Below are positions 1 through 6,666 of a stretch of DNA of 7,006 nucleotides, one piece after another. Source of the stretch: Candidatus Sumerlaeota bacterium (GTDB lineage: Bacteria > Sumerlaeota > Sumerlaeia > UBA8349); NCBI GenBank assembly GCA_003501375.1, contig DNPO01000411.1:1-7006 (forward strand), in the 5' to 3' direction. The translations under genes and the position numbers were made by a program. How positions within the stretch are numbered: the first letter of the stretch is position 1; each line of letters opens with the position of its first letter. The notes beneath the pieces are model-generated. The model ran no database searches. It had not been told where the DNA came from and saw only the letters and a list, made by a program, of their open reading frames with translations.

Positions 1-1
1 A

Positions 2-955
2 GGCGAGTATAAGGACATTAAGGTGACGGGAACAGATGGAAAGGCGATTTACGAGACAGGTGTGCTGAAAGATATGAAGGAGTGGGCAACGGAAAATGGC
101 GAGTGGAAAGTCAAAGATGGTGTGATAGTTCAATCTGGAGAAGACACGCCAGCATTGGCGATTCTTGACAAAAACATTCCTGCCGAGTACGTTTTGACGC
201 TTAAGGCGCGTAAGACCGGTGGTGCTGAGGGGTTCTTGATTCTGTTCAATGCCAAGAATTTCAGCGACAGAGCTTGGTGGAATATTGCGGGATGGGGCAA
301 CACGCAGCACGCTCTGGACGGCAGCGGATTCTCAGTCGACGACACGAAGAAAGAGGGAACTGTCGAAGACAACAAGTGGTATGACATCAAGATTGAAGTT
401 AAACCCAATCTCACGCGTTGTTCCCTGGACGGTAAAGTTATTCACGAGATCAAGGCCCAGAGTACGGTTGGCGTGGGATCGTGGAGCACGCAGGTGGAAT
501 ACAAAGATATTGAAGTCATGGGTGCCGATGGCAAGTCGCTGTTCAAATCTGGCGAGATTAAAGACGTAACGAATTGGAAGATTACAGGCGGAGAGTGGAA
601 AGCCAAAGATGGCGCGCTGGTTCAAACGGGTTCGGATAACCCGGCTGTTGCTCTTCTGGATAAGGAAATCAGTGCCGATTGCACGCTGACGCTTAAGGCG
701 CGCAAAACGGGTGGCGATGAAGGGTTCTTGATTCTGTTTAAAGCCAAAAATGCCACTGACCGCATCTGGTGGAATCTTGGCGGCTGGGGAAACACACAGA
801 CCGGACTGGAAGGCTTGGGTTTTTCGGTCGACGATACCAAGCAAGATGTGACGATTGATACCGACAAATGGTACAATATCAAGGTTGAACTTAAAGGTAA
901 GCACATTTCCTGTTCTCTGGATGGCAAAGTCATTCATGATGTAACGCAGAAGTAA
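2..955 (+). CDS. C-terminal part of a multi-module carbohydrate-active protein (GH51 arabinofuranosidase/DUF1080-like modules), 5' end missing
   Basis: The reading frame is open at the left edge from base 2 and stops with TAA at 953-955. The GTG at 23 is internal, because the residues before it (GEYKDIKV) match the end of the next module (VEYKDIEV). The visible 317 residues hold the tail of one module, one complete 164-residue module and one module cut short at about 136 residues. Each carries the same landmarks: GEWK.KDG, LTLKARKTGG.EGFLILF, WWN..GWGNTQ, KWY.IK.E and CSLDGKVIH. This pattern is known from the LamG/concanavalin-like sandwich domain in the C-terminal part of GH51 alpha-L-arabinofuranosidases, and it resembles DUF1080 (3-keto-disaccharide hydrolase) domains. 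A role in binding or breaking plant-type polysaccharide outside the cell is inferred; no catalytic residues are visible here. The protein ends soon after LDGKVIHDV, without the last strand seen in the preceding module. A terminator follows 30 bp after the stop. Confidence 0.72.
   Translation, partial: GEYKDIKVTGTDGKAIYETGVLKDMKEWATENGEWKVKDGVIVQSGEDTPALAILDKNIPAEYVLTLKARKTGGAEGFLILFNAKNFSDRAWWNIAGWGNTQHALDGSGFSVDDTKKEGTVEDNKWYDIKIEVKPNLTRCSLDGKVIHEIKAQSTVGVGSWSTQVEYKDIEVMGADGKSLFKSGEIKDVTNWKITGGEWKAKDGALVQTGSDNPAVALLDKEISADCTLTLKARKTGGDEGFLILFKAKNATDRIWWNLGGWGNTQTGLEGLGFSVDDTKQDVTIDTDKWYNIKVELKGKHISCSLDGKVIHDVTQK
53..952 (+). repeat. Tandem 492-bp (164-codon) coding repeat: one full copy and one truncated copy
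   Basis: The copy starting at 53 (ETGVLKD) recurs in frame at 545 (KSGEIKD), exactly 492 bp later. The end of a still earlier copy lies at 2-52, so there are at least three copies in the gene. A hand alignment of 131 residues gives about 81 identities (62%) with no gaps. The DNA around 196-260 and 688-752 is also very similar, which suggests duplication within the gene. The second copy stops about 28 residues early, missing the stretch equivalent to AQSTVGVGSWSTQVEYKDIEV's terminal beta strands. Confidence 0.85.
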
Positions 956-985
956 TGAGTAAGTGCGTAGATCGGTAGAATAATG

Positions 986-1019
986 AGTCCCCTTTGCTCT
1001 CAGAGCAAAGGGGACTTTT
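986..1019 (+). terminator. Rho-independent terminator after the left-edge gene
   Basis: A perfect 13-bp stem, AGTCCCCTTTGCT (986-998) with AGCAAAGGGGACT (1004-1016), closes a CTCAG loop. The stem runs into TTTT (1016-1019). The T-tract is short but the stem is long and has a G+C-rich core. It lies 30 bp after the stop of the left-edge gene, so the downstream DUF3237 gene probably has its own promoter. Confidence 0.85.
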
Positions 1020-1040
1020 AGGATAAACCTACGGCGAGGG

Positions 1041-1069
1041 TATTCATGTATCAATGGGGACATTGAATA
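1041..1069. promoter_or_regulatory. Imperfect inverted repeat upstream of the DUF3237 gene (possible operator)
   Basis: TATTCATGT (1041-1049) faces ACATTGAATA (1060-1069). The arms are complementary apart from one extra base, around a 10-nt centre. It lies 62 bp upstream of the start codon, between the terminator and the ribosome binding site. No convincing -35/-10 pair was found in 1020-1130. The repeat could be a regulator site or chance. Confidence 0.3.
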
Positions 1070-1130
1070 CGAGACGCCGCTGCTGAATTTCCAGAAATCC
1101 TAAATCAATAATTAAGGAGTAAACGGTACT

Positions 1131-1706
1131 ATGCGATTAAAAGCCCTACTTGTTCTGGCATTTTTGGCTCTTGTGATACTTTGCTTCCACAAGCAAAATA
1201 TACTATCGAATTTTGCGAATGCACAGGAGAGTAGTCCACAAAAGCAAGAGAATGATCTACCTAAGAATTTTAAAGGTGACCATTTGTGGGATGCCAAGGT
1301 TAAAACAGGCAAGATGATTGTCGTTGGAGATAGCAAGCGGGGGCAACGTCGGGTAATTCCCATTACGGGCGGTACCTTTGAGGGGCCGCATATAAAGGGA
1401 GAAATCCTGCCTGGGGGTGAAGACTGGCAACTTGTGCGACCCGATGGCGATACGGAACTGTACGCCCGTTACTTGTTGAAAACCAATGATGGACATATCA
1501 TTCAGGTGATTAACCAGGCGCAGTTTTACAAGGATGGAAAAGGAAAAGTAACGCGGACGGCTCAATCTACGTTAGATTTTGAAGCACCCAACAATAGCCC
1601 GTACGCTTATCTGAACCATGGAATATTCCTGGGAACACTTGGATTTCCCAACCTCAATCCAGGGGAAGATTCCTATGTAATTATTGGAGTTTACATGGTG
1701 CAATAA
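1131..1706 (+). CDS. Exported or membrane-anchored DUF3237 (UPF0311) family protein
   Basis: The 191-residue product starts at ATG 1131, with TAAGGAG at 1113-1119 as ribosome binding site. Residues 1-19 are MRLK followed by a hydrophobic stretch, then a polar segment and an ANA-QE site (residue 31) that could be cleaved by signal peptidase. The gap between the hydrophobic core and that site is long, so an uncleaved N-terminal anchor is also possible. Residues about 55-190 match the DUF3237 pattern: GGTFEGPHIKGEILPGG.DWQ (80-100), RPDGDTELYARYLLKT.DG (103-121), then YAYLNHGIFLG (158-168) and a final IIGVYMV strand. The family forms a small beta-barrel fold and has no settled biochemical function. 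Most members are about 150 residues, and the extra length here is the N-terminal export segment. The gene stands alone between the upstream terminator and the convergent TPR gene, which starts its stop codon 63 bp away, so context gives no clue to its role. Confidence 0.8.
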   Translation: MRLKALLVLAFLALVILCFHKQNILSNFANAQESSPQKQENDLPKNFKGDHLWDAKVKTGKMIVVGDSKRGQRRVIPITGGTFEGPHIKGEILPGGEDWQLVRPDGDTELYARYLLKTNDGHIIQVINQAQFYKDGKGKVTRTAQSTLDFEAPNNSPYAYLNHGIFLGTLGFPNLNPGEDSYVIIGVYMVQ

Positions 1707-1768
1707 GTGTCTTCAATGCTGCAATTCGTGGCGGTTGGCACTGAGAAGACTGTAATTATGCTTTATGA

Positions 1769-3490
1769 CTATTTAAGAATCGGTTCTGGTAATTTTTCCG
1801 CAGTACTTGGGGCTGTTTTCTTCGGAAGACCACGGAATAGCGGTTCTTCCAGTCGTTTCAAGCGTTCCATCGCTGCCTGTGCTTCGAACGGCGCATGGTC
1901 TTGATCTGCAGGGTATGCCTGCAAGAGGGTTTTATACTGGGCAATGGCTTCTTTGGTCTTGCCCGTTTCTTCCAGGCAAAGGCCTAATGCGAGCAGCGCT
2001 TTAGGCCTTTGCACATATTTGGGATATTCGCTCAGCAGCGTTTGCAGACTTTGCTGCGCTTGGGGATAGCGTCCGAGTGCCATCAGGGCTTCAGCAGACA
2101 GATCAAGGATTTTGTCGCGCTGGAAATCTGGATGGTCCAACTGGATACGTCCCAATTCGAAATACGCTTCTTCGTACTTTTGCAGGGGGAAAAGGACGTT
2201 GACTGTTTTCAAGAGAAACGCAGGTGTCGTACTCTCGATGCCTTGGCGAATTTGGTACGCGCGGAAGGCATCCAGCGCGGTTTCATACTTTTTCTGAGCA
2301 GCAAGCGCATTTCCCAAGTACAGCAAACTTTGTACACCATAAGGCGTTTGGGGGTAACGAGTCGCTAAATTCTGAAAGGCATTGGCACGTTTGGCATTGT
2401 CTTGATTTTGTTCAGCAGCCAGAAAAAGCGCTTCAGGAGCAATGGGGGATTGTGGGTTGGCACTGGCTAGTTTTACCAATTCCCGCTGTGCATCATCCGT
2501 TTGTCCCTCTTGTAACTTTTGACGAATTTCCCCCAGCCGTTCACGCAACTGGTGTCGTGTTTCTTCCGATTCTGCATGTAGCGCGGGAAGAGGTTGTGAA
2601 ACATACGTGCGCGCCATTTCCGTTAAATTGGAATCAGCGGTTGTATCAGACAATTCTCGTGGTGTACTGGGGGCCATTTTGCTTTCACCTTTTGCTTGAA
2701 CGGGGGGAAGGTCAATGGGCCAATCTGGTTTATCCGCTGATTCATCATCTGAACTACGGGGGGGCGGGATGATTTTTCCCTTGCGGCTTGAATCAGCAGC
2801 GGATGCTAAGGTCAAGGGCGTGGGTGTTGCCTTGGGTGTTTTGCGTTCGGCAGTGGCGGTTAGGGGAACGGGCGTTGCCATGATGGCTGCATCAGGTACG
2901 AAGGTAGAAGGTTGCGGTGTTGCTGTTGTTTTCGGCGTTACAGTTGGACGTGGCGTCGCGACTGGTGTACTAACAGGCGTTGGTACTGGAGTGCGCACCG
3001 GAGTGGCAAACGGTGTCGGAGTAATGACTGGCGTAAGCGTCGGTGTTGGTATGGGAGTCGGCACCGGGCTTGGCGTCGCCGTTGGCACGGGCGTTGGTGT
3101 GGGAGACGGTGTTGCTGGAATGGGCGTTGGCTTGTTGAGGTAGGCTACGGTAAGCGATGGGGGTGTTTTAACGGGCTGAGTGGTACTGCCCAACGCATCG
3201 CTCAGTGCAAGACGCGGCGTTGCAGTAGGGGAGGGAGTCGGTTTTTTAGTACTGGATTTTTTCAGCAATTCTGCTTGGATGGACTCGTCCAAAGCGGCAC
3301 TTTTGACGGCGGAAGGCGGCAATGCAGGCAACGCATCCGGCGTGAGCGACAATTGCACGGTGGTTGTTTTCCCGTCGTTGGATCGGGCTACGTGCACTTC
3401 AATCGGTTGCTGTGCTCCAGCCAGGGGCGGCAACAGGGCAACGGCAAGACAGAAAAGGGTGATTGAAAAGTGAGGTGTTTTATTGGACAT
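1769..3490 (-). CDS. Exported Pro/Thr-rich tetratricopeptide-repeat protein (CpoB/YbgF-like C-terminal half)
   Basis: The 573-residue product starts at ATG (3488-3490) and ends at TAG (1769-1771). A signal peptide covers residues 1-26 (NKTPHF, hydrophobic ITLFCLAVALL, then AGA-QQ). Residues 83-228 are a low-complexity linker of TP, PTPTP and TPVPTP units. Residues about 240-300 are acidic and disordered-looking. From about 312 to 547 the protein is helical with TPR character: EALFLAAEQNQ, QSLLYLGNALAAQKKYETALDAF, DLSAEALMALGRYPQAQQSLQTLL.EYP and ALLALGLCLEETGKTKEAIAQYKTLLQAYP. This resembles the periplasmic TPR region of CpoB/YbgF-type and outer-membrane-lipoprotein-type scaffolds, which bind partners rather than catalyse. 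It is the third gene of the lepB operon, 47 bp after the amidase. Only a weak GAG precedes the start, so coupling to upstream translation may help. A role in envelope assembly or wall turnover is inferred from context. Confidence 0.82.
   Translation of the reverse strand: MSNKTPHFSITLFCLAVALLPPLAGAQQPIEVHVARSNDGKTTTVQLSLTPDALPALPPSAVKSAALDESIQAELLKKSSTKKPTPSPTATPRLALSDALGSTTQPVKTPPSLTVAYLNKPTPIPATPSPTPTPVPTATPSPVPTPIPTPTLTPVITPTPFATPVRTPVPTPVSTPVATPRPTVTPKTTATPQPSTFVPDAAIMATPVPLTATAERKTPKATPTPLTLASAADSSRKGKIIPPPRSSDDESADKPDWPIDLPPVQAKGESKMAPSTPRELSDTTADSNLTEMARTYVSQPLPALHAESEETRHQLRERLGEIRQKLQEGQTDDAQRELVKLASANPQSPIAPEALFLAAEQNQDNAKRANAFQNLATRYPQTPYGVQSLLYLGNALAAQKKYETALDAFRAYQIRQGIESTTPAFLLKTVNVLFPLQKYEEAYFELGRIQLDHPDFQRDKILDLSAEALMALGRYPQAQQSLQTLLSEYPKYVQRPKALLALGLCLEETGKTKEAIAQYKTLLQAYPADQDHAPFEAQAAMERLKRLEEPLFRGLPKKTAPSTAEKLPEPILK
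2915..3133 (-). repeat. Low-complexity Pro-Thr repeat tract inside the TPR gene
   Basis: Residues 120-192 are almost entirely Pro, Thr, Ala, Val and Ser in short units such as TPTPVPT and TPVSTPVATP. On the + strand this appears as degenerate GGCGTTGG/GGTGTTGG-type repeats. The unit wording varies at the codon level, so it is an old, diversified repeat rather than a fresh microsatellite. Such tracts usually form extended linkers that carry a domain away from the membrane or through the wall. Confidence 0.85.
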
Positions 3491-3537
3491 GAGATACTCG
3501 GCGATAATATTTGGATAGCCCGGTTACAACGCATCTT

Positions 3538-5562
3538 CTAACGTCGGGCGTAATTCTCGATTCCTTTATAAAGTCCCAGAACAACTCTGTCAAGAAAAGC
3601 CGGGTCAATCAGACGATTTTCATCATCGGGGTGCGAGACAAAGGAAATTTCCGTCAAAGCGCCGGGAATAAGCGTGCAGCGGCGCAGCGGACGGAAGAAA
3701 TGAAATCCAGGATAAACGGCACGCCCGCGAATTCCCATTTCGCCCATCAGTGAAGTTTGCAAACTTTGTGCCAACGCGCTTGAATAAGCGTAATAAAAGT
3801 AGGCTCGTGGGCCAAACGCCATCAGGGGGTCTTGAAAGGGGCCAATGGAATCGCAGTGGATGCTGAGGTAAAGATCAGCATCGCTCTTGCTAATCATGTC
3901 GATGCGATCCTCCAGCGAAACAAAATTATCGCCCGCCCGTGTGAGGGATACCGTCGCGCCATGCTCGTGTAACATTTCGGCCAAATGATAAGCGACCACC
4001 AAGTTGGCATCCGCTTCACACACTCCTTGCGCACCAACTGCTCCCATATCCGTGCCACCATGTCCGGGATCGAGCACAATCCGCAGCGGACGTAAAGTCC
4101 CAGGTGCTTCGGGGTGCGGCACAATGGTTTGGATGGTCAAATCCAGTTGGCCGTTGGAATAAGAAGGCGCAAACCCTCGCATGGTAATTCCCGGAGCAAA
4201 AAAGACTTCGCATCGTACCAACTGCAGGACACTGTCTTTTTTGCACCGCACTAATCGAATGGGGCCATTGGTTGTAATTTCTGAATCGGATGCTTCCGTA
4301 TCCCACAAGGTAAGCGTGAGCGAAGTGCCTGCATCTACGGTATCGACCCGGTAGGCAAGCGGTGGGGGAGGAGTTGCGGCGTCTTTCGGTTGAGCAAGCG
4401 ACTGGAACTTAAAAGACACCTTGGTACGCCCCTTAGTATCGCCAGAGGTTTCCATCTTTACGAGTTCAGTCGAGACGGTATGCTGAGCCAATGGGAGGGC
4501 ATTGCACTGTTTTTCCTGCACCCAGGCAGTGTTTTTCTTGTCGAGTGGTACGCGGTAGTACTTGCCTATTTTACCATTACTAAACAGTTGCGTGTTTGCC
4601 TGCACACTGGTGATGCGATGATCGGCGGTGGTATCTGAAAAAAGACCGGTGTCGTTCTCTTGAACTTTTATATAATGTCCGGTATTCAGAGATGCCAACG
4701 TGCTGACCGTGGCCTTTAACTTGGTAGAAGCCGGTTTTATTTTTTTAGTCGGGCTGGATTCCAAACGAATTTGGATACTTGCCGCTTGGAAACGATCGGT
4801 CGGAAGGATTTTGTATTCGCCTTGATACAAGCCTGGGCGAGTTTTGGATTCCGCCATTTCGTGTACTACTGGGCTTTTGTCCAACAGAAAATAGACACGT
4901 CCCCCTGGAACGGTTTCGCAGCGGACTTTCAACGCATCGCTCACCTGCAGTTCTTGATCCGACTCAGGTTGTAACCGTCGGAATCCATCCGCACTGGGGC
5001 CACTGAGTCCAAGAGTAGAAGAAGTGGACGCTTCGCGGAGGTTGATCGTGCTAACCGTTGTTTTTCCATTGAGCGTGGACTTGAAAACAAACGGGTTCAA
5101 TCCCGGTTTAGGTATCCAAGGAATATTCCCCAAAAACACCCCGGTGGGATACATTTTTGCAGGCGTACCATTGAGGGTGACTTGTGCCCCCGGCGTGGTG
5201 GAACCTGCGCACCGAATGTTGCCCCCCACATAACTCACCTCTTCACTGGGCAACACCACCAGTAAACGCGGGCCATCGCTTACCGATCGCTGATCCCACA
5301 ACCGCCGCGGAATGGCACTCAGCGTGGACGATGTAATAAAGGGAGAGTTTTCGGATAACGGATAAGAGATGAGCGTTGGGCCGACTGGCAAGGTCGGAGT
5401 GGTAAGCGTAGCAATGGTACTGCTGGGGGGGGTAATCGGCGTTCCAACAGAAACAGGTTTTTTCTCTCCAGTACCGGACGTTTCATGTTGCTTACACGCC
5501 AGCAACATAAGGCCCATGCAACAGATGAGAAAAAGACAACGAGAGAGACGGTGAGAAATCAC
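3538..5562 (-). CDS. Lipoprotein N-acetylmuramoyl-L-alanine amidase (Amidase_3)
   Basis: This zinc enzyme would cleave the amide bond between muramic acid and the peptide stem. GTG at 5560-5562 is chosen as start (674 residues) because GGAA lies 6 nt upstream. A TTG at 5572-5574, directly touching the lepB stop, would add four residues. The N-terminus (HRLSRCLFLICCMGLMLLAC) is a lipoprotein signal with lipobox LLAC and lipidation at Cys23. Residues about 100-176 form an Ig-like beta module (VGGNIRCAGSTTPGAQVTLNG), and 208-286 a second beta module with GLYQGEYKIL. Residues about 293-352 look SH3-like (LFSNGKIGKYYRVP..KKNTAWV), and 380-480 is a beta-rich region in the position of an AMIN domain. 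The catalytic domain fills about 493-674. His501 (LDPGHGG), Glu516 (CEADANL) and His569 (SIHCDS) are the zinc ligands, and Glu638 (LTEISFVSHPDDE) is catalytic, so it looks active. It ends with TAG at 3538-3540. Its position between lepB and a TPR scaffold gene suggests regulated septal or wall cleavage. Confidence 0.9.
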   Translation of the reverse strand: MISHRLSRCLFLICCMGLMLLACKQHETSGTGEKKPVSVGTPITPPSSTIATLTTPTLPVGPTLISYPLSENSPFITSSTLSAIPRRLWDQRSVSDGPRLLVVLPSEEVSYVGGNIRCAGSTTPGAQVTLNGTPAKMYPTGVFLGNIPWIPKPGLNPFVFKSTLNGKTTVSTINLREASTSSTLGLSGPSADGFRRLQPESDQELQVSDALKVRCETVPGGRVYFLLDKSPVVHEMAESKTRPGLYQGEYKILPTDRFQAASIQIRLESSPTKKIKPASTKLKATVSTLASLNTGHYIKVQENDTGLFSDTTADHRITSVQANTQLFSNGKIGKYYRVPLDKKNTAWVQEKQCNALPLAQHTVSTELVKMETSGDTKGRTKVSFKFQSLAQPKDAATPPPPLAYRVDTVDAGTSLTLTLWDTEASDSEITTNGPIRLVRCKKDSVLQLVRCEVFFAPGITMRGFAPSYSNGQLDLTIQTIVPHPEAPGTLRPLRIVLDPGHGGTDMGAVGAQGVCEADANLVVAYHLAEMLHEHGATVSLTRAGDNFVSLEDRIDMISKSDADLYLSIHCDSIGPFQDPLMAFGPRAYFYYAYSSALAQSLQTSLMGEMGIRGRAVYPGFHFFRPLRRCTLIPGALTEISFVSHPDDENRLIDPAFLDRVVLGLYKGIENYARR

Positions 5563-5574
5563 GAGAAGTTCCAA

Positions 5575-6477
5575 TTATTTAAGGAAAGAGGGATTCTTAT
5601 AATAACGGAAAATAGCTTTACCACGCAAGCGGGCCAATTCAACAGCGCCCCAGTAACGGCTATCCATACTACTGACGGTATTGTCGCCAAACACATAAAT
5701 GCTATCGTCTGGCACCTTGATTTTACTGATTTCTGCACCGGAGGCACCCCAATTTTTGTAGGTGGCGGTAATGGGATGTTGAAAAGGTTCCATATACCCA
5801 CGCAATACACTGCGGTATTCAAATCCACGCGGGTCACAAAACTCATAGCGCTGACGCTGGAAAAAGTCGGGTGTTTCCGCACGCTTGCCGTCCACAACCA
5901 AGTGTGCCATCGTGTTCATGTGTCCGCGAACGCCGTCTGTTGGTTCAAAAGTCAACGTCTCGCCAGGGAGTCCCACCGCACGCTTGATATAAATGGGTTT
6001 GTTCGTTTCAAAAATAGTTTCAGGCACTTTAAATACCACAATATCGCCACGCTTGGGCGGGGCAAACCAATAGAAAAACTTGGCAACCAAAATACGATCC
6101 TGTCGTTGCTCCATATCGGCAGCGGCAATCTTAGGTAACGTCCCATCTGCAATTCCAGCGTACTCATAGTGGTCGCCTTTGCGCAGATACACATCAGGCA
6201 GTTGCCACTCGCCGGTGTTGCCCTGTCGCCACAGTAGCATATCTTCAACACCATCCTTGTTCACATCATAAAAACTAACGCCCTGATCGGCCTGAGTTCC
6301 CAGCAAGGTCGGCGTCATGGAAGCGGACGGAATCTTGAATAATTCCGCGACGAACAGTCGGATAAACATGGCGAGCATGAATGCGATAATGAGTGCGTCA
6401 AACCATTCGCGCAATGTGGCAAGGAAGCCTTTGGAGGCTCGGATCGGTTCAGAGGAAAAGGCGGTGGCTGAGGACAT
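5575..6477 (-). CDS. lepB: Signal peptidase I (LepB) with an unusual periplasmic insertion
   Basis: This membrane serine protease removes signal peptides from exported proteins. Taking ATG 6475-6477 as start gives 300 residues; a TTG at 6487-6489 would add four. The only upstream purine run (AGGA at 6493-6496) is badly spaced for both starts. One membrane segment lies at about 27-46 (ALIIAFMLAMFIRLFVAELF). All family boxes are present: IPSASMTPTL with nucleophile Ser53, RGDIVVFKVP, IYIKRAVGLPGE with general-base Lys165, and VFGDNTVSSMDSRYWG (box E, GDN at 264-266). Between PTLL and DRILVAKF sits an extra stretch of about 60-65 residues that begins with YDVNKDGVEDMLLWRQ, a DxNxDGxxD loop typical of VCBS/FG-GAP or EF-hand-like calcium sites. 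Most LepB proteins have only a few residues there. It is the first gene of the operon, and its TAA (5575-5577) abuts the amidase start region. Confidence 0.93.
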   Translation of the reverse strand: MSSATAFSSEPIRASKGFLATLREWFDALIIAFMLAMFIRLFVAELFKIPSASMTPTLLGTQADQGVSFYDVNKDGVEDMLLWRQGNTGEWQLPDVYLRKGDHYEYAGIADGTLPKIAAADMEQRQDRILVAKFFYWFAPPKRGDIVVFKVPETIFETNKPIYIKRAVGLPGETLTFEPTDGVRGHMNTMAHLVVDGKRAETPDFFQRQRYEFCDPRGFEYRSVLRGYMEPFQHPITATYKNWGASGAEISKIKVPDDSIYVFGDNTVSSMDSRYWGAVELARLRGKAIFRYYKNPSFLK

Positions 6478-6535
6478 AGTGAGGAGCAAGTTTCCTGTAA
6501 AGACGCAGTGAACTCTACGACTAACTTCCGTTCCA

Positions 6536-6563
6536 ATTTTAGCAGGGGAAGCAGGAAAGTCAA
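6536..6563 (-). promoter_or_regulatory. Sigma-70-type promoter for the lepB operon
   Basis: Read on the - strand, TTGACT (6558-6563; 5 of 6 to TTGACA) is followed after 16 bp by TAAAAT (6536-6541; 5 of 6 to TATAAT). Transcription would start near 6529, giving a leader of about 50 nt before the lepB ATG. It is the best promoter match I found in the window, and it is correctly placed and oriented. Confidence 0.65.
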
Positions 6564-6637
6564 GGATTCAAAAGTAATGTTTCGGGGGGATTTAGCTGTT
6601 TCTGTACCTTGTTTGAGTTGTTTTGACTCCCTTGACT
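6558..6637. repeat. Imperfect inverted repeat carrying both divergent -35 elements
   Basis: The left arm AGTCAAGGATTCAAAA (6558-6573) and right arm TTTTGACTCCCTTGACT (6621-6637) are reverse complements apart from one indel and one substitution. A 47-bp centre separates them. The outer TTGACT of each arm is the -35 hexamer of one of the two divergent promoters. The right arm contains TTGACT twice (6623-6628 and 6632-6637), 9 bp apart. It may be a regulator site shared by both promoters, or it may reflect the symmetry of two similar promoters. Confidence 0.5.
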
Positions 6638-6659
6638 GAAATCCGTTCCTGGGGAAAAT
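6632..6659 (+). promoter_or_regulatory. dapL: Probable sigma-70-type promoter for dapL
   Basis: TTGACT (6632-6637) is followed after 16 bp by GAAAAT (6654-6659; 4 of 6 to TATAAT). Hexamer and spacing mirror the lepB promoter on the other strand. Transcription would start near 6666. A weaker alternative closer to the gene is TTGTAA (6735-6740), 17 bp, TAGAAA (6758-6763). Confidence 0.42.
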
Positions 6660-6666
6660 ATTGCCG

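Noticed and set aside
332..1063. Long - strand frame of 243 codons opposite the left-edge gene
   Set aside because: Its coding content mirrors the tandem repeats on the + strand, it runs through the terminator hairpin, and its protein shows no recognisable domain.
1107..1112. AATAAT as a -10 box for the DUF3237 gene
   Set aside because: It matches 5 of 6 bases but would start transcription at the ribosome binding site, and no -35 partner sits at the right distance.
1707..1768. Possible terminator between the convergent DUF3237 and TPR genes
   Set aside because: Only a 6-bp GTCTTC/GAAGAC stem with a 30-nt loop and no T-tract is visible, too weak to call.
2715..3143. Open + strand frame with Gly-Val/Gly-Thr repeats (GVGTGVRTGV type)
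   Set aside because: It is the antisense of the Pro/Thr-rich codons of the TPR gene, has no ribosome binding site, and the - strand gene has a signal peptide and TPR units.
5485..6138. 217-codon + strand frame across the lepB/amidase junction
   Set aside because: It is antisense to lepB, whose catalytic boxes are all intact; there is no ribosome binding site and no family resemblance.
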